A DNA stretch of 64,000 nucleotides from Centrapalus pauciflorus (taxonomy: Eukaryota; Streptophyta; Magnoliopsida; Asterales; Asteraceae), in NCBI GenBank assembly GCA_020465985.1, contig JAANYP010004711.1, forward strand, positions 444,750 to 508,749, read 5' to 3'. The translations under genes were made by a program, and so were the position numbers. The notes under the pieces were generated by a model that saw nothing but the letters and a program-made list of their open reading frames with translations, searched no databases and was not told where the DNA came from. This document shows, in pieces, positions 40,951 through 51,955 of this stretch; position 1 is the stretch's first letter, and each line of letters starts with the position of its first letter.

Positions 40951-43302
40951 ATGTCAAAAGATGCACTAGCCATGGGGTCGGAAACCAACCCTCCTATTCT
41001 CTATAGAGGTGAATGCGTTCAATGGAGGGAAAGATTCCAAGAATTTATCAGTTTCTATGACCTCTATGAAGAAATGTTGAAATCCCTAAATGAGGGACCA
41101 ACTGTTTTTATTGAAACCATACCAGCTGTACCAACCGGAAACCCTCCTATCCCGGAAAGAATAATAGAGGTCACAAATCTGACTGAAGCACAAAAACAAA
41201 GAAAACTAGGAGACAAGAGTGCCAGAAAGCTCTTGCTGATCTCAATTACGAACGACATATATATCAGTCTGACCAATACAAAAACAGCCAAATCCATCTG
41301 GAATGAGGTATGTAAATTGATGCGCGGTTCAGACAAAGCACCAACAAACAGAGCCAGAAACAGTCTGATTACCTTTGAAAACTTTAGACCGAGAGAAGGC
41401 GAATTGCTGGAAAGTACTTATCTAAGGTTCGTCAATCTGATAATTGAGATGAAAATGAATGGAGTGACAAAATCCAATTTGGATATACATGTCAAATTCC
41501 TGAACGTGCTGAATCCGGAGTGGGATAGGTATACAATGATAATTCAGCAAACAAAATAGATTGACGACATGGACTTCCATATGGTTTTTAAGAACCTTAA
41601 CAATTACCAAGAAGTTATTTTAAGGAAAATGTCAGGAAAGAAACAGGCTGAAAAGGCAACCATTGATCCTATATCTATTTTAGCTGGCAAGAATTATAAG
41701 TACAAGCTAAAGAAGGAAAAGTGGGTTGTGTTGAGCAGTAGTTCATCAGATTCAGATTCAACTGATTCTGAGATTGCAAAGATAAAGAAACAGATGGCCT
41801 TGCTAACGAAGGCATTTCAGAAGAATGTCTACCGCAAACCGACCAACAATAAGATGAGGTATAAGACAGGCTCAAGGAAGTGTGAGAAGAAAGACAAATA
41901 TGAAAAAACATGAGAGAGCAGTGGCAAGAAGGCTAAGAAATATGAGAAAACCGATAAGCCTGCCAAGAAGGATACTGAGCAAAAATGCTATAACCGTGGC
42001 AAGCCAGGCCACTTTGCCAGAGAATGCAGATTGCCTGTTGTAAAGAATTCTGAATACTACACTCGAAAGGCACTGGTGGCAAAGGAAAAAGAGGCCGGTA
42101 AGGCTTTAATGGCTGAAGATGACCACTGGCTCCAACCATCCAAAGATGAATATATTCTAGACGAAGATGCCCATATCTGTCTGAAATCTAAAGTGTTCAA
42201 TGATTTTGAACTAAGTGAGTCTGCTATGATAGCTAAGGATGAGGTTTTAGTATGACTAACAGTTGAGGAAACTGAAGAGCAACATGAGTTTGATTCTGAT
42301 AATGAACTGAGAGAAGATACGACACTGATGTCAACTGGAGATGCAGGATGCAGTAAAGAAAAGGAAGATGATGAAATAGATACAGATGCCTTAGAAAGTT
42401 CAGAGACACTAGAGTTACAATCTAATTCTGATTCAGATGATGATAACTCCTGTATGCTTGAACAGAAACTGACTCAAATGGCTTACATGTTAAAAAGATT
42501 AGAAAAATCCTTAAAAGCCGAAAAGAAAAATGTTCATTCCTTGGAAAACAAATTGAGTCAATAACATGCCTTAGTGTTAGAATTTTCCAAGGATAAGGCA
42601 TTAGCATTAAGAGCGGTATCAGATTTTCAAGATAAATCTATTGAACTTCAAAGTGAAATTCAGAAACTGAACAACAATATATCTGACCTAAAAGAAAAAC
42701 TGAATTTAGCCGAGTTAGAATCATCAAGTTTTTCACTAAAATATCATTCTATATTTGATGAAAGAACGAAACTATATGAGAAAATTAAATCTTTGGAGGA
42801 TGAGTTTATTAAAAGATGTCAAACAGATCAAACTATATATTTGAATCAACCTAAAGATACCGAATTTTATAAATCAAAATCAGCTTTAGGTTGGACAAAT
42901 CCTAAATATCTGACAAAAGCAATTTCAAGTTCACCAACTATATATGATGTCAGATATATGAATATAGGATTACAAATGGTTTTTATGAAAGATTCGGATG
43001 AAGTAGAATCAGGTGAAGATTTAAAAAGGTTGAGAATAGATAAAATGCAGAATACTGTAGATTATAACAAATTAAATGATAGTTATCAAAATTCTAGCAT
43101 TTCAGAAGAGAACATTCAGACTTATTCTGAAAAGGATTTATCTGAAAATACTACTCTTTCTCAAAAGTCATATATACCAAATTCAATTCTTGAAAAGTTC
43201 AATTCTGATCTTGAATTGAAAATTAAAACTTTTGAGTCTAAAAATGAAAAACTTCAGGCTGAAATAAAAACTTTGAAATTAGAACTGTACAATCAGCTTT
43301 AA
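40951..43302 (+). pseudogene. gag: Copia-3 gag with four internal stops
   Basis: One frame starts at ATG 40951 (MSKDALAMGSETNPPILY) and runs to 43302, interrupted by stops at 41557, 41911, 42253 and 42562. The N-terminal 200 codons are a UBN2-type gag (TKTAKSIWNEVCKLMRGSDK, STYLRFVNLIIEMKMNG, FLNVLNPEWDRY). The zinc knuckle CYNRGKPGHFAREC has its second Cys changed to Arg. Acidic stretches and a long coiled coil (SIELQSEIQKLNNNISDLKE) follow. The length and layout fit a Sirevirus-type gag. Confidence 0.87.
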
Positions 43303-44008
43303 AACAAAACTCAACCAGATCGGAAACATTCAATTAAACATGAACTCTGGCTTTAACTCATTAGAAGAGATGTTTGTCAAAATTGATGAATTTGATAATC
43401 CTTTAAATGACAAAGAAGCTAATAAACCTAATGAACCTGTAAGTATTCTAAAGAGAATATCTACATAATCTAAGGTTAAATCAGTAAATTCACCAGTTTT
43501 GCAAAAGAACAAGGAGAAAACAAAAGTTAATTTTGTGACTTCAAAAATTGAAAAAGGTGAATCCTGTTTACTGATCCTTCAAAGCCTAGTCATATATATA
43601 TATATACATATCAGCCCAAAGGGTTTACTGATCATTCAAAGTCTGGTCATATATATATTCTGGACAAATCACTGTATGGCCTTAAACAAGCACCTCGTGC
43701 TTGGTATGATGCACTTTCAAATTATCTTTAGAAATGTGGATTTAAAAAGGTGCAGTGGATACAACCCTATTTATAAAACGTCAGGGTCCAGATATCATAT
43801 TCATTCAGATATATGTAGACGACATAATATTTGGCTCTACAGATACAGTTTTGCAAGAAATTTGCATTTTAATGTCCCAAAAGTTTGAAATGAGCATGAT
43901 GGGAAAAATAAATTTTTTCTTGGGTCTACAAGTAAAACATCTGAGTGTTGGTATTTTCATCAATCCGTCTAAATATATTTAAGACATGTTAAAGAAATTT
44001 AACATGGT
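43303..44008 (+). pseudogene. pol: Copia-3: deleted region and RT palm fragment
   Basis: After gag, protease, integrase and the first half of RT are missing. RT resumes at about 43650 with [20 protein letters not shown], which is copied weakly with a direct repeat just upstream (43570-43620). After a stop and a frameshift come DTTLFIKRQGPDIIFIQ and [12 protein letters not shown] (YVDD present), then [20 protein letters not shown]. The fragment ends at 44008, where copia-2 is inserted. Confidence 0.85.
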
Positions 44009-45113
44009 TGTTAGGCACAAAAAGGCCTCAGTCAAACCTGCTCTGCATCTGAGGGGGAGATTATTAATCAAACCTGTTGATGCACTTGATGGGTAAAAGT
44101 TATGGCCTGTTTATGCCTTAATAATTCCTAAAAAGTGATTTGCAATATCAGTCCAAAGCTTTTCTATATGTTGCATGTGTTGCAACTAAGACAGTTTGTC
44201 CAAGCTGTTCAGTCCGCTGAACAGGCTGGACATAAACTGTCTACGCTGCTCTACACTGGTGAGCAGCTTGGGCAGTTTTCAAGTGTTATGTTCTTTGTGA
44301 ACAGGCTAAACACTTTATTGGAATATGTTTCCAAGTCCTCATGTATTGTATTTGACTACAAGATCAGTTTACAAAGTCGAAGACAAAGTGGAAATCAGAA
44401 CTGCTCAGCCTGCCCAAGCTGTTCTGTTACATGAAGACAAAAGGTTATTTGAAAAAGAGTGACAGACCTTTTTCTTATATCAAAATAGGCCTTTACAAGG
44501 AAGAAAGACGCAAAGTTGACATTCCTTATTTAGTTAAAGGCAATGCAACAATAGACAAAGTGAAAAGACAAAAGTTCTGCACACAAGAAGACAAGTCTGC
44601 TTTTCAGAAAGTGCAGAAAAGGTTATGTTGTCTTTTCAACAAGACTTCTCTTTTTTCATTCCGTCCAATGAAGAAGTTTCACTTAGATCCTCTGAGTGAG
44701 TATAAAAGGAAGCTTCTAAGGTCAGAAAGATTAAGCCAAAAAGCTAAGTGCTAAAAACAAGAGTGAACGTGCAAGTGTGTTTTTCATGCATTCAAGCCTG
44801 CTTGTGTAATACAGTTTCTCTGTGTCTAAGCTGTTCTACATAAGCTGTCCCTCTGAGTCTTGTAAACACAGTGAGTGCTTCTTAATGAGTGTATTCATTG
44901 TAAACTAGTTTGAGTCTGTCTTAGACTAGTGAACATACTGTTGTATCTGTCATCTCAGCTTGAACCCTTCCGCATTCAAGCTTGTTTGTAATTAACAACT
45001 TGTTGATAATACATACAAACATTGAGAAAATAGTGTGTAGTTATTATATAGCTGTATTCACCCCCCCTCTACAGCTTAAAGCTATATACTTTGGGAACCT
45101 CTCGAGACCTACA
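44009..45113 (+). repeat. Copia-2 5' LTR
   Basis: It contains CAAGCTGTTCAG, GAGCAGCTTGGGCAG and CCCAAGCTGTTCTG words and a TATAAAAG box at 44701-44708. Frames at 44135-44754 are in LTR sequence, recur in the 3' LTR and are not genes. Confidence 0.95.
44701..44708 (+). promoter_or_regulatory. TATA box of copia-2 LTR
   Basis: TATAAAAG is conserved at 56539-56546 in the 3' LTR and at 18910-18917 (minus) in the solo LTR. Confidence 0.7.
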
Positions 45114-45115
45114 AC

Positions 45116-45127
45116 TGGTATCAGAGC
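45116..45127 (+). other. Copia-2 primer-binding site
   Basis: TGGTATCAGAGC two bases after the LTR matches initiator-Met tRNA. Confidence 0.93.
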
Positions 45128-45174
45128 AGTTTAGAGTGTGTGTCATTCTAGATCTCTCATTCTCCCAAGTTTCC

Positions 45175-47925
45175 ATGGACAACAGTGCTGCAGGTTCCTC
45201 ATACTATGACAATGGCTCTATGGGCAAACCTCCAAAATTCAATCATCAAAACTTCTCTGGCTGGAAGTGCAGAATGATGCTCTATCTAGAGAATCTGGAT
45301 GTACAACTACCAGAGATAGTGATGGAGGGTCCCTATGTGCCAACCTCTGTTACTACCATAACTCCAGCGGTTGAAGGAGCTGCTCCTGAAATCAGGACCT
45401 TTGAGAAAGCTAAAGCTCAATGGTCTGATGAAGACAAGGGATTGGTGGCTCTGGATGCAAAGGCCAGGAATAACCTGGTTATTTCTCTCCCTGATGATGT
45501 GTTCAAGCAGGTTGAGAAAATGAAGACAGCAAAGGAGATGTGGGATACTTTGTGTACCGTCTATGATGGACCCACAATCACACTGGATAACAGGATTAAC
45601 AATCTTGTTAGACAGTATGAACTCTTATTTGCAAAACCAAAGGAGACTCTCACAGAAACCTACACAAGGTTTACTGCTCTTGTGAATGATCTCAAAGCTG
45701 TTGGGATCACTAAGGACAGCCTTACCCTGGTGAACAAATTTTTGGACATCCTACCTGAAGAATGGAACTACTTTTCAACAATCTTAAGAAATTCAGGTAC
45801 CATCAGAAGTATGGATCTTGTCAACTTGTATGGATCTTTACTAAATGATGAACAGTCAAGGCAACAGAAGAGAAATGCCTTGGAGATGTCTAAAAGAGGT
45901 GCAGCCTTTGTGGCTAATGTGAGACAGCCTGTGAATCAGGTGAATGATGTGTTCACTCAACCTGATCAACAAGATGATGATAAGGAGGAGGTGTCAGATG
46001 AGGAAGATAATGCAGATCTTGTTGAACAGGATGATGAGCAAATGATATCTATGTTTGTCAAAAGGTTCAACAAGAAAAGGTTTGGAAGAAACATGCTGCA
46101 AGGAAGTTCAGGTGCTGCCAAAAAGAAGGCATTTGATAAAACCAAGGTTGAGTGCTTCAAATGTGGCAAAACTGGACATATAGCTGCTGACTGTGTGTCA
46201 AAAGCTGTTGGTCAGTCATCCAAACCATACAAGACAAACAAGGATGATGGTTATAGGGTTAAGTACCTTATGGCCATGGCTAAGCTGAGGAAGTTGGAAA
46301 AGTCAGTGGGTTCCAACCACCAAAAGGGACTCATGGTAGAGACTTGTGACTGGGAGGAATCTGATTCATCATTTGATGAAGAAGACAATCAATGTCTGAT
46401 GGCCAACACTGATGTCCCATCAACAAGCAGTTTCAAACAGCATCTGGCTGAAGCTGAAGCTTTCAGCAGCTTGGAGAACTGGAATCCTACAATGATGTAT
46501 AAGGTACAAAATTTTATGGCTTACAGTTCCGAAGAAAAAGTTAAAATGTTTGAATATATGCTAGTTGATTTGAAACCTGCTGTTGAGAAGCATGATGCTT
46601 TATTATTTGAGATCTCTAAGCTTAAAACTGATCTTAAAACAAAAACCAGTAAACTGGACAGTTTCCATAAGTTGGAAACTGAGCTTGATGAATTAAAACA
46701 CATCAACTCTATTTTACTGGAAGAAAAGAGAGAAACAGATATAAAGCATGCTAAGCTTCAAAAGATAGTTGACTCTTGGTGCCAATCTGCACAAAAAGTC
46801 AGCCATTGTATAAGTCAACAGATCCCTGCACAAATTCAAGCCTATCTTGGAGGGGATCTTGACACAGCAGCTTCCATTGTTGAGATTAATAATCTGAAAG
46901 AAGATTTATCCACTCTTGGTGAGCTTCCAAACACTTTTATTCAAAAAATGAATGGTAAACTAATCTCAACAAACAGGTTTGTCAGGCCTCAAAATACTGA
47001 CAGCTCGTGTGAACCTAGCTCAAAAGCTGGTGTTGGAGTATGTTCTCCATCAAATCAGCCTGCTAAGTGCTCTGCCGATTCACACAAGCAAAAGAAAGGA
47101 AAACATGTCCAAACTGCAGCTGTGGATACTAAACCTATTAACAAAACAGGTTCTGGGTCCAAAGCTGATGGTAAAAGGCATGATAATCCTTTTGATGCTA
47201 AACATTTTGAAAAGAAGTTTTCAAAAGTTAAGCAGCCTGCTTTTAACAAGGGCAAGTCTCATGTTGAAAGCAAACCTGCTGTGATTTCTAATAAGTTTTC
47301 TAATCATAGTGGTAAATTGGTTTTAAATGAGAATAAGTTTTTCAAAACCAGAAATAATGATTATGCTGATAGGCAGCATAAATCACATCTCAGTAGGGGC
47401 AAAGGCAAAGCCATTGCTCAGCCTGAGAAACTTGGGAATAAGTTTCCCAAACCTGTGGAAGTTCAAAAGCCAATTAAGCTTCCTATCTTTGACATCTGTC
47501 CTCCTAGAAAGAGGAAAGAGGAGACAGACAAAGCTGTGGCTATTGAACCCTCCACTCAAGCTGTTGATTCATCAAATAGTAATAAGTTTGCTAAACCTGC
47601 TAATAGAATCAACAAAAATAACTCAGAATGTGTTTCTGAAAGTTCCTCTTCCAAAAATCCTAAAAAGAGAAAATGTTATAAATGTAGGAAGAAGACACAT
47701 CTGGCCAAGGACTGTCCTGAATCTGAGGACATGAGGCCTGTTGACTCTGATGGTTCTCTCACAGCTGTTACAAGCACTGTTGGAAACATCTCAGTCAATG
47801 AAAGTGGTATCCAAGCTGATACCATTCAAATAGGGAATATTCGTGTGGATATTATAAGTCCATCAACAAATGTTGATGAAGTAGGAGAACTCATCTCTGT
47901 GATGAGTTCCCCTAAAAATGACTAA
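45175..47925 (+). CDS. gag: Copia-2 gag, long form with two zinc knuckles and coiled coil
   Basis: ATG 45175 (MDNSAAGSSYYDNGSMGKPP) is the first Met after the PBS outside the LTR; the open frame extends upstream into the LTR. The 916-residue product has a UBN2-type gag core (KMTAKEMWDTLCTVYDG-like region, QYELLFAKPKETLTETYTRF, FLDILPEEWNYF), an acidic segment, the knuckle CFKCGKTGHIAADC near residue 325, a long coiled coil (FEISKLKTDLKTKTSKLDSF), a Lys/Ser-rich region and a second knuckle CYKCRKKTHLAKDC near residue 835. The frame is uninterrupted and overlaps the pol frame by eight bases. It is unusually long for copia gag but normal for Sirevirus-like elements. Confidence 0.9.
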   Translation: MDNSAAGSSYYDNGSMGKPPKFNHQNFSGWKCRMMLYLENLDVQLPEIVMEGPYVPTSVTTITPAVEGAAPEIRTFEKAKAQWSDEDKGLVALDAKARNNLVISLPDDVFKQVEKMKTAKEMWDTLCTVYDGPTITLDNRINNLVRQYELLFAKPKETLTETYTRFTALVNDLKAVGITKDSLTLVNKFLDILPEEWNYFSTILRNSGTIRSMDLVNLYGSLLNDEQSRQQKRNALEMSKRGAAFVANVRQPVNQVNDVFTQPDQQDDDKEEVSDEEDNADLVEQDDEQMISMFVKRFNKKRFGRNMLQGSSGAAKKKAFDKTKVECFKCGKTGHIAADCVSKAVGQSSKPYKTNKDDGYRVKYLMAMAKLRKLEKSVGSNHQKGLMVETCDWEESDSSFDEEDNQCLMANTDVPSTSSFKQHLAEAEAFSSLENWNPTMMYKVQNFMAYSSEEKVKMFEYMLVDLKPAVEKHDALLFEISKLKTDLKTKTSKLDSFHKLETELDELKHINSILLEEKRETDIKHAKLQKIVDSWCQSAQKVSHCISQQIPAQIQAYLGGDLDTAASIVEINNLKEDLSTLGELPNTFIQKMNGKLISTNRFVRPQNTDSSCEPSSKAGVGVCSPSNQPAKCSADSHKQKKGKHVQTAAVDTKPINKTGSGSKADGKRHDNPFDAKHFEKKFSKVKQPAFNKGKSHVESKPAVISNKFSNHSGKLVLNENKFFKTRNNDYADRQHKSHLSRGKGKAIAQPEKLGNKFPKPVEVQKPIKLPIFDICPPRKRKEETDKAVAIEPSTQAVDSSNSNKFAKPANRINKNNSECVSESSSSKNPKKRKCYKCRKKTHLAKDCPESEDMRPVDSDGSLTAVTSTVGNISVNESGIQADTIQIGNIRVDIISPSTNVDEVGELISVMSSPKND

Positions 47926-48976
47926 TATTTCTCTTGTCACTCTGCAGGAAAAACAACCTTTCCAGGTTTGGTACTTGGGCAGTGGCTGCTCAGGGCATAT
48001 GACAGGTTGTAAAGAATTGCTGAGTGATCTCAGGCCTGAAAAAGGGCCAAAAGTCACATTTGGTGACAATGTACAGGGATCTACTGAGGGATATGGAACT
48101 CTTAAAGCTGGTGCTGCAGTGTTCAAAAGAGTAGCCTATGTGGTTGGGCTAAAACATAACCTGGTTAGCATAAGCCAACTGTGTGATGCTGGCTATAAGG
48201 TTAACTTTGATGAGCACCTGGGTTACATATTGGATCCCCAAGGCAAAGTTGTGATGTGTGCTCAACGAAAGAAAGGTGTATATGTTGTGGACATGCAATC
48301 TGCTGATCCCACAACTGAAACCTGCTTTCTCACAAGAACAAATGCAGACTTAAACTGGTTATGGCACAAAAGGCTGTCACATCTGAACTTCAAGAACATC
48401 AACAAACTCTATAAGAAAGAATTGGTGACAGGTTTGCCTTCTATGACCTTTGTTAAAGACAAACTCTGCACAGCTTTTGAGAAAGGCAAGCAGAGAAAAT
48501 CATCATTTAAATCCAAACATAACTTCTCTATTGATACTCCTCTCTTCTTAATCCATATGGACTTGTTTGGACCTGTAAATGTGCCAAGTCTAGGAGGAAG
48601 AAGATACACTCTAGTAATGGTTGATGAGTTCTCCAGGTACACATGGGTGATCTTTCTGAAGAGCAAAGGAGAGGCTGCTAGAGAAATTATTGGATTTGTG
48701 AAAAAGATGGAAATGTTGAACTCTGCCCAAGTAAAGCAGCTTAGAAGTGATCATGGTACTGAATTCAGAAACAGTACTCTTGAAGACTTCTGTGAAGAGA
48801 AAGGAATTACTCAAAACTTTTCAGCTGTAAGAACTCCACAACAAAATGGAGTTGCTGAAAGGAGAAACAGAACTCTCATTGAAGCTGCTAGAACCATGCT
48901 GTGTGCATCAGGTTTACCTTCATCATTTTGGGCTGAAGCTGTCAACACTGCCTGCTTTACCCAAATAGATCCTTAG
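47918..48976 (+). pseudogene. pol: Copia-2 pol: protease and integrase
   Basis: The protease motif reads WYLGSGCSGHMTG, so the catalytic Asp is replaced by Gly. Integrase keeps the His pair (WHKRLSHLN), but the zinc Cys pair reads CTAFEKGK with the second Cys lost. The acidic triad is present: HMDLFGP, RSDHGTEF and QNGVAERRNRT. The frame ends ACFTQIDP through a one-base loss in an A run near 48963. CTCTGCAG|G at 47947/47948 looks like a splice acceptor and sits between codons. Confidence 0.88.
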
Positions 48977-49632
48977 TGGTGAAAATGTTCAACAAGACTC
49001 CTTATGAGCTGCTCAAAGGGAGGAAACCAAATGTCAGTTACTTCCATGTATTTGGTTGTCCCTGCTTCATTTTGAATCAAAGGGATCAACTGGCAAAGTT
49101 TGAACCAAAAGCTGATGAAGGTGTGTTTGTTGGCTACTCTGCTATCTCTAAAGCCTACAGAGTGTACAACAACAAAAGAAAGGTGATAGATGAATCTATC
49201 AATGTCACCTTTGAAGAGTCCAAGAATGCTTCCACCAAAGTTGTTCCTGAATCAGTTTTAGGAGAACTTAACTTTGATAATCTCATGCATTCAAACAATG
49301 AAGAGGACTCAAAAGCTTCCACTACACCCAGTGTAGAACCTGTTAATCATGATGGGCATGATGATGATTATGTCAATACACCCTGTGTGAATAAGTGTAC
49401 TGACTTATTTACAACTGCATGTCCTGAACCTATCAATGCTGATTTTCCTGGTTCCTCTGCTGATATGTTCAACAGTGGCCAGTCATGTTCAACAAGTGAG
49501 CAGGCTCAAGACAATAGTGTGTCTGAAAATCTTGAGAGCTGTTCAACAGGACCTGCTGAAGATGCTGATAACTCAGGAGAATCATCATTGAAGAATGATC
49601 CTAAGTGGATCAGATGTCACCCTAATGAATAA
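48976..49632 (+). pseudogene. pol: Copia-2 integrase C-terminus and linker
   Basis: It resumes VKMFNKTPYELLKGRKPN and continues with VFGCPCFILNQRDQLAKFEP and GYSAISKAYRVYNN, the usual C-terminal part of copia integrase. An acidic linker follows (TSEQAQDNSVSENLESCSTG). A TAA at 49630 and a frameshift near 49670 separate it from RT. Confidence 0.85.
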
Positions 49633-49691
49633 ATAATTGGTGACATCAACAAAGGGGTACAAAAAGGTGGGACAGCTTAGGAAACTTCTGT

Positions 49692-51248
49692 ATGTTCTCT
49701 AGTTTTGTTTCACTAATGGAGCAAAAGAAAGTGGATGAAGCACTAAAAGATGCCAATTGGATCACTGCCATGCAAGAAGAACTCAATCAGTTTGAGAGAA
49801 ACAAGGTATGGAAGCTGGTCCCTGCACCTAAAGGTAAAACCATAATTGGCACAAAATGGGTTTTCAGGAATAAGATGGATGAGCAAGGTCATGTCATTAG
49901 AAATAAGGCGAGACTGGTTGCTCAGGGCTACAGACAGGAGGAAGGAATTGATTATGATGAAACATTTGCTCCTGTGGCCAGGCTAGAAGCAATTCGTTTG
50001 TATCTAGCCTACGCTGCTCATAAGAGCATTAAGGTATTTCAAATGGATGTGAAGAGTACATTTTTGAATGGGAAGCTGCAAGAAGAAGTTTATGTCAAGC
50101 AGCCTCCAGGTTTTGAAAATGAACAACATCCAGGTTTTGTCTATAAGTTGGACAAAGCTCTCTATGGTCTCAAACAAGCACCTAGAGCCTGGTATGACAC
50201 TCTTATTGATTTCCTTATGAGCAATGGGTATTCCAGAGGTAAAGTGGATACCACACTGTTCATAAAGAAAGTGAAGTCTGATATTATGCTTGTTCAAATT
50301 TATGTGGATGACATAATATTTGGTTCTACTAATGAGCAGCTGTGGAAGAACTTTTCATTACTCATGAAATCTAAATATGAAATGAGTATGATGGGAGAAC
50401 TTACTTTCTTTTTAGGACTACAGGTTAAACAAACCTCAACTGGAATTTTTATAAATCAAAGAAAGTACACTTTAGATTTGTTGAAAAAGTTCAAATTTGA
50501 TCGAAGTTCTCCTATTAAAACCCCAATGGCAACCAATGTAAAATTGCATGCTGATGCCAGTGGCAAAGCTGTTTCAGTAACAGCTTACAGAGGCATGATT
50601 GGGAGCTTGCTATACTTAACTGCTAGTAGACCTGATATTATGTTTGCTACCTGTCTGTGTGCTAGGTTCCAAGCTGATCCAAAAGAATCTCATCTAGCTG
50701 CTGTTAAAAGAATCTTTAGATACCTGAAGGGTACACCAGGTTTGGGTCTTTGGTATCCCAAAGATTCAAGCCTTGAACTAACAGGCTAGTCAGATTCTGA
50801 TTTTGCAGGCTGCAGGCTAGACAGGAAAAGCACAACAGGTGGATGTCAACTCCTTGGTGGTAAGTTGATAAGTTGGTGCAGCAAGAAGCAGAACTCTGTG
50901 TCTACTTCTACTGCTGAAGCTGAGTACATTGCTGCTGGAAGCTGCTGTGGGCAGATTCTGTGGATGTAGCATCAGCTTGAAGATTATGGGCTTGTGTATA
51001 GGAAAATTCCTATTCTGTGTGATAACACAAGTGCCATAGCCATTTCCAACAACCCAGTATTTCATTCTAGAACAAAGCATATTGAAGTCAGACATCACTT
51101 CATCAGGGATCACATTCAGAAAGGTAACGTGGAGGTAAGTTTTATTTCCACTAATGAACAGCTTGCAGACATTTTCACCAAACCTCTTGATGAAAACAGG
51201 TTTAATTACCTTGTCAGCAAACTGAGCATGTTAAACAAGAGTGACTAA
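49692..51248 (+). pseudogene. pol: Copia-2 reverse transcriptase and RNase H
   Basis: RT is complete: [45 protein letters not shown] and [13 protein letters not shown], then [20 protein letters not shown] and [19 protein letters not shown] at 50787 falls at the start of RNase H, just before SDSDFAGCRLDRKSTTGG. Another TAG at 50968 falls in the WM-x-HQLEDYG segment. RNase H otherwise has STAEAEYIAAGSCCGQ, CDNTSAIAI, RTKHIEVRHHFIRD and LADIFTKPLDENRF, ending at 51248. Confidence 0.88.
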
Positions 51249-51840
51249 GTGTTTCTCAAAGGTCTAAGAATTTGTGTGTTTCACACTGCTCAAGTTTCTC
51301 AGAACAGCTTAGACAGAACAGGTTATACATGTTCTGTACTTAGTCATTTGTCTGAAAAACTTGAACAGCTTGAGCATACAACAGGCTGAACAAAAACAGT
51401 TTACTCGTCTAGCCTGCTCTGATGGTCCAATCTTCACCCTGTTCACTCCTTCACACTGTCTTACAAGCCATTGTCTTGTAACTTGTTCAACTATTGAACA
51501 CAACCTGTTCTTACAAAAGAGAGCAGGCTGAAGGCACAGTTTGAAGAATGAATAACTTGAAGATTGAACAGCTTGTGATGACCCTGCTCATCACAGGTTT
51601 GACCAACAGCTTAGACTAACAGTTTTTTTAATTACCTTTCTTCACAATTAAGGTACTTAATTTATGTTTTTATTTAACTTAATTACTGCGGATAATGTGG
51701 GTTACGTGTGTTAGTGATTAAAAAGGTCAAGTGGTCTGACAAATGTTTCTGACATGGACAACCGTTCCGTTTTCCGTTAAATAACATTTCAAATCAAACC
51801 GCCCAAACCTCCTCTCTCATACACACTCACATTCAAATCC
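51249..51840 (+). other. Spacer between copia-2 pol and ORF3
   Basis: No gene. GAACAGCTT, ACAGGCTGAAC and CTGCTCA words recur about ten times between 51285 and 51620, like those in the LTRs. Confidence 0.6.
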
Positions 51841-51848
51841 TATAAATA
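51841..51848 (+). promoter_or_regulatory. Candidate internal promoter (TATA) of copia-2 ORF3
   Basis: TATAAATA lies 115 bases upstream of the ORF3 ATG at 51956. It is followed by a pyrimidine-rich stretch (TTTCATCTTCGTCTTCCTC) that resembles a plant 5' UTR. A splice acceptor reading (CATTTCCAG at 51882-51890) is an alternative. Confidence 0.45.
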
Positions 51849-51955
51849 CCCAACTACTGTTTCATCTTCGTCTTCCTCATCATTTCCAGAAATCCTCAAG
51901 AACCCTAAATATCGACTAAGTGTCTTCTGCTTCTCCAAACCTCAAAACTTCCCAA

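Noticed and set aside
45091..45174. Copia-2 gag start inside the LTR
   Set aside because: That ATG lies in the LTR upstream of the PBS. The first Met after the PBS is at 45175.
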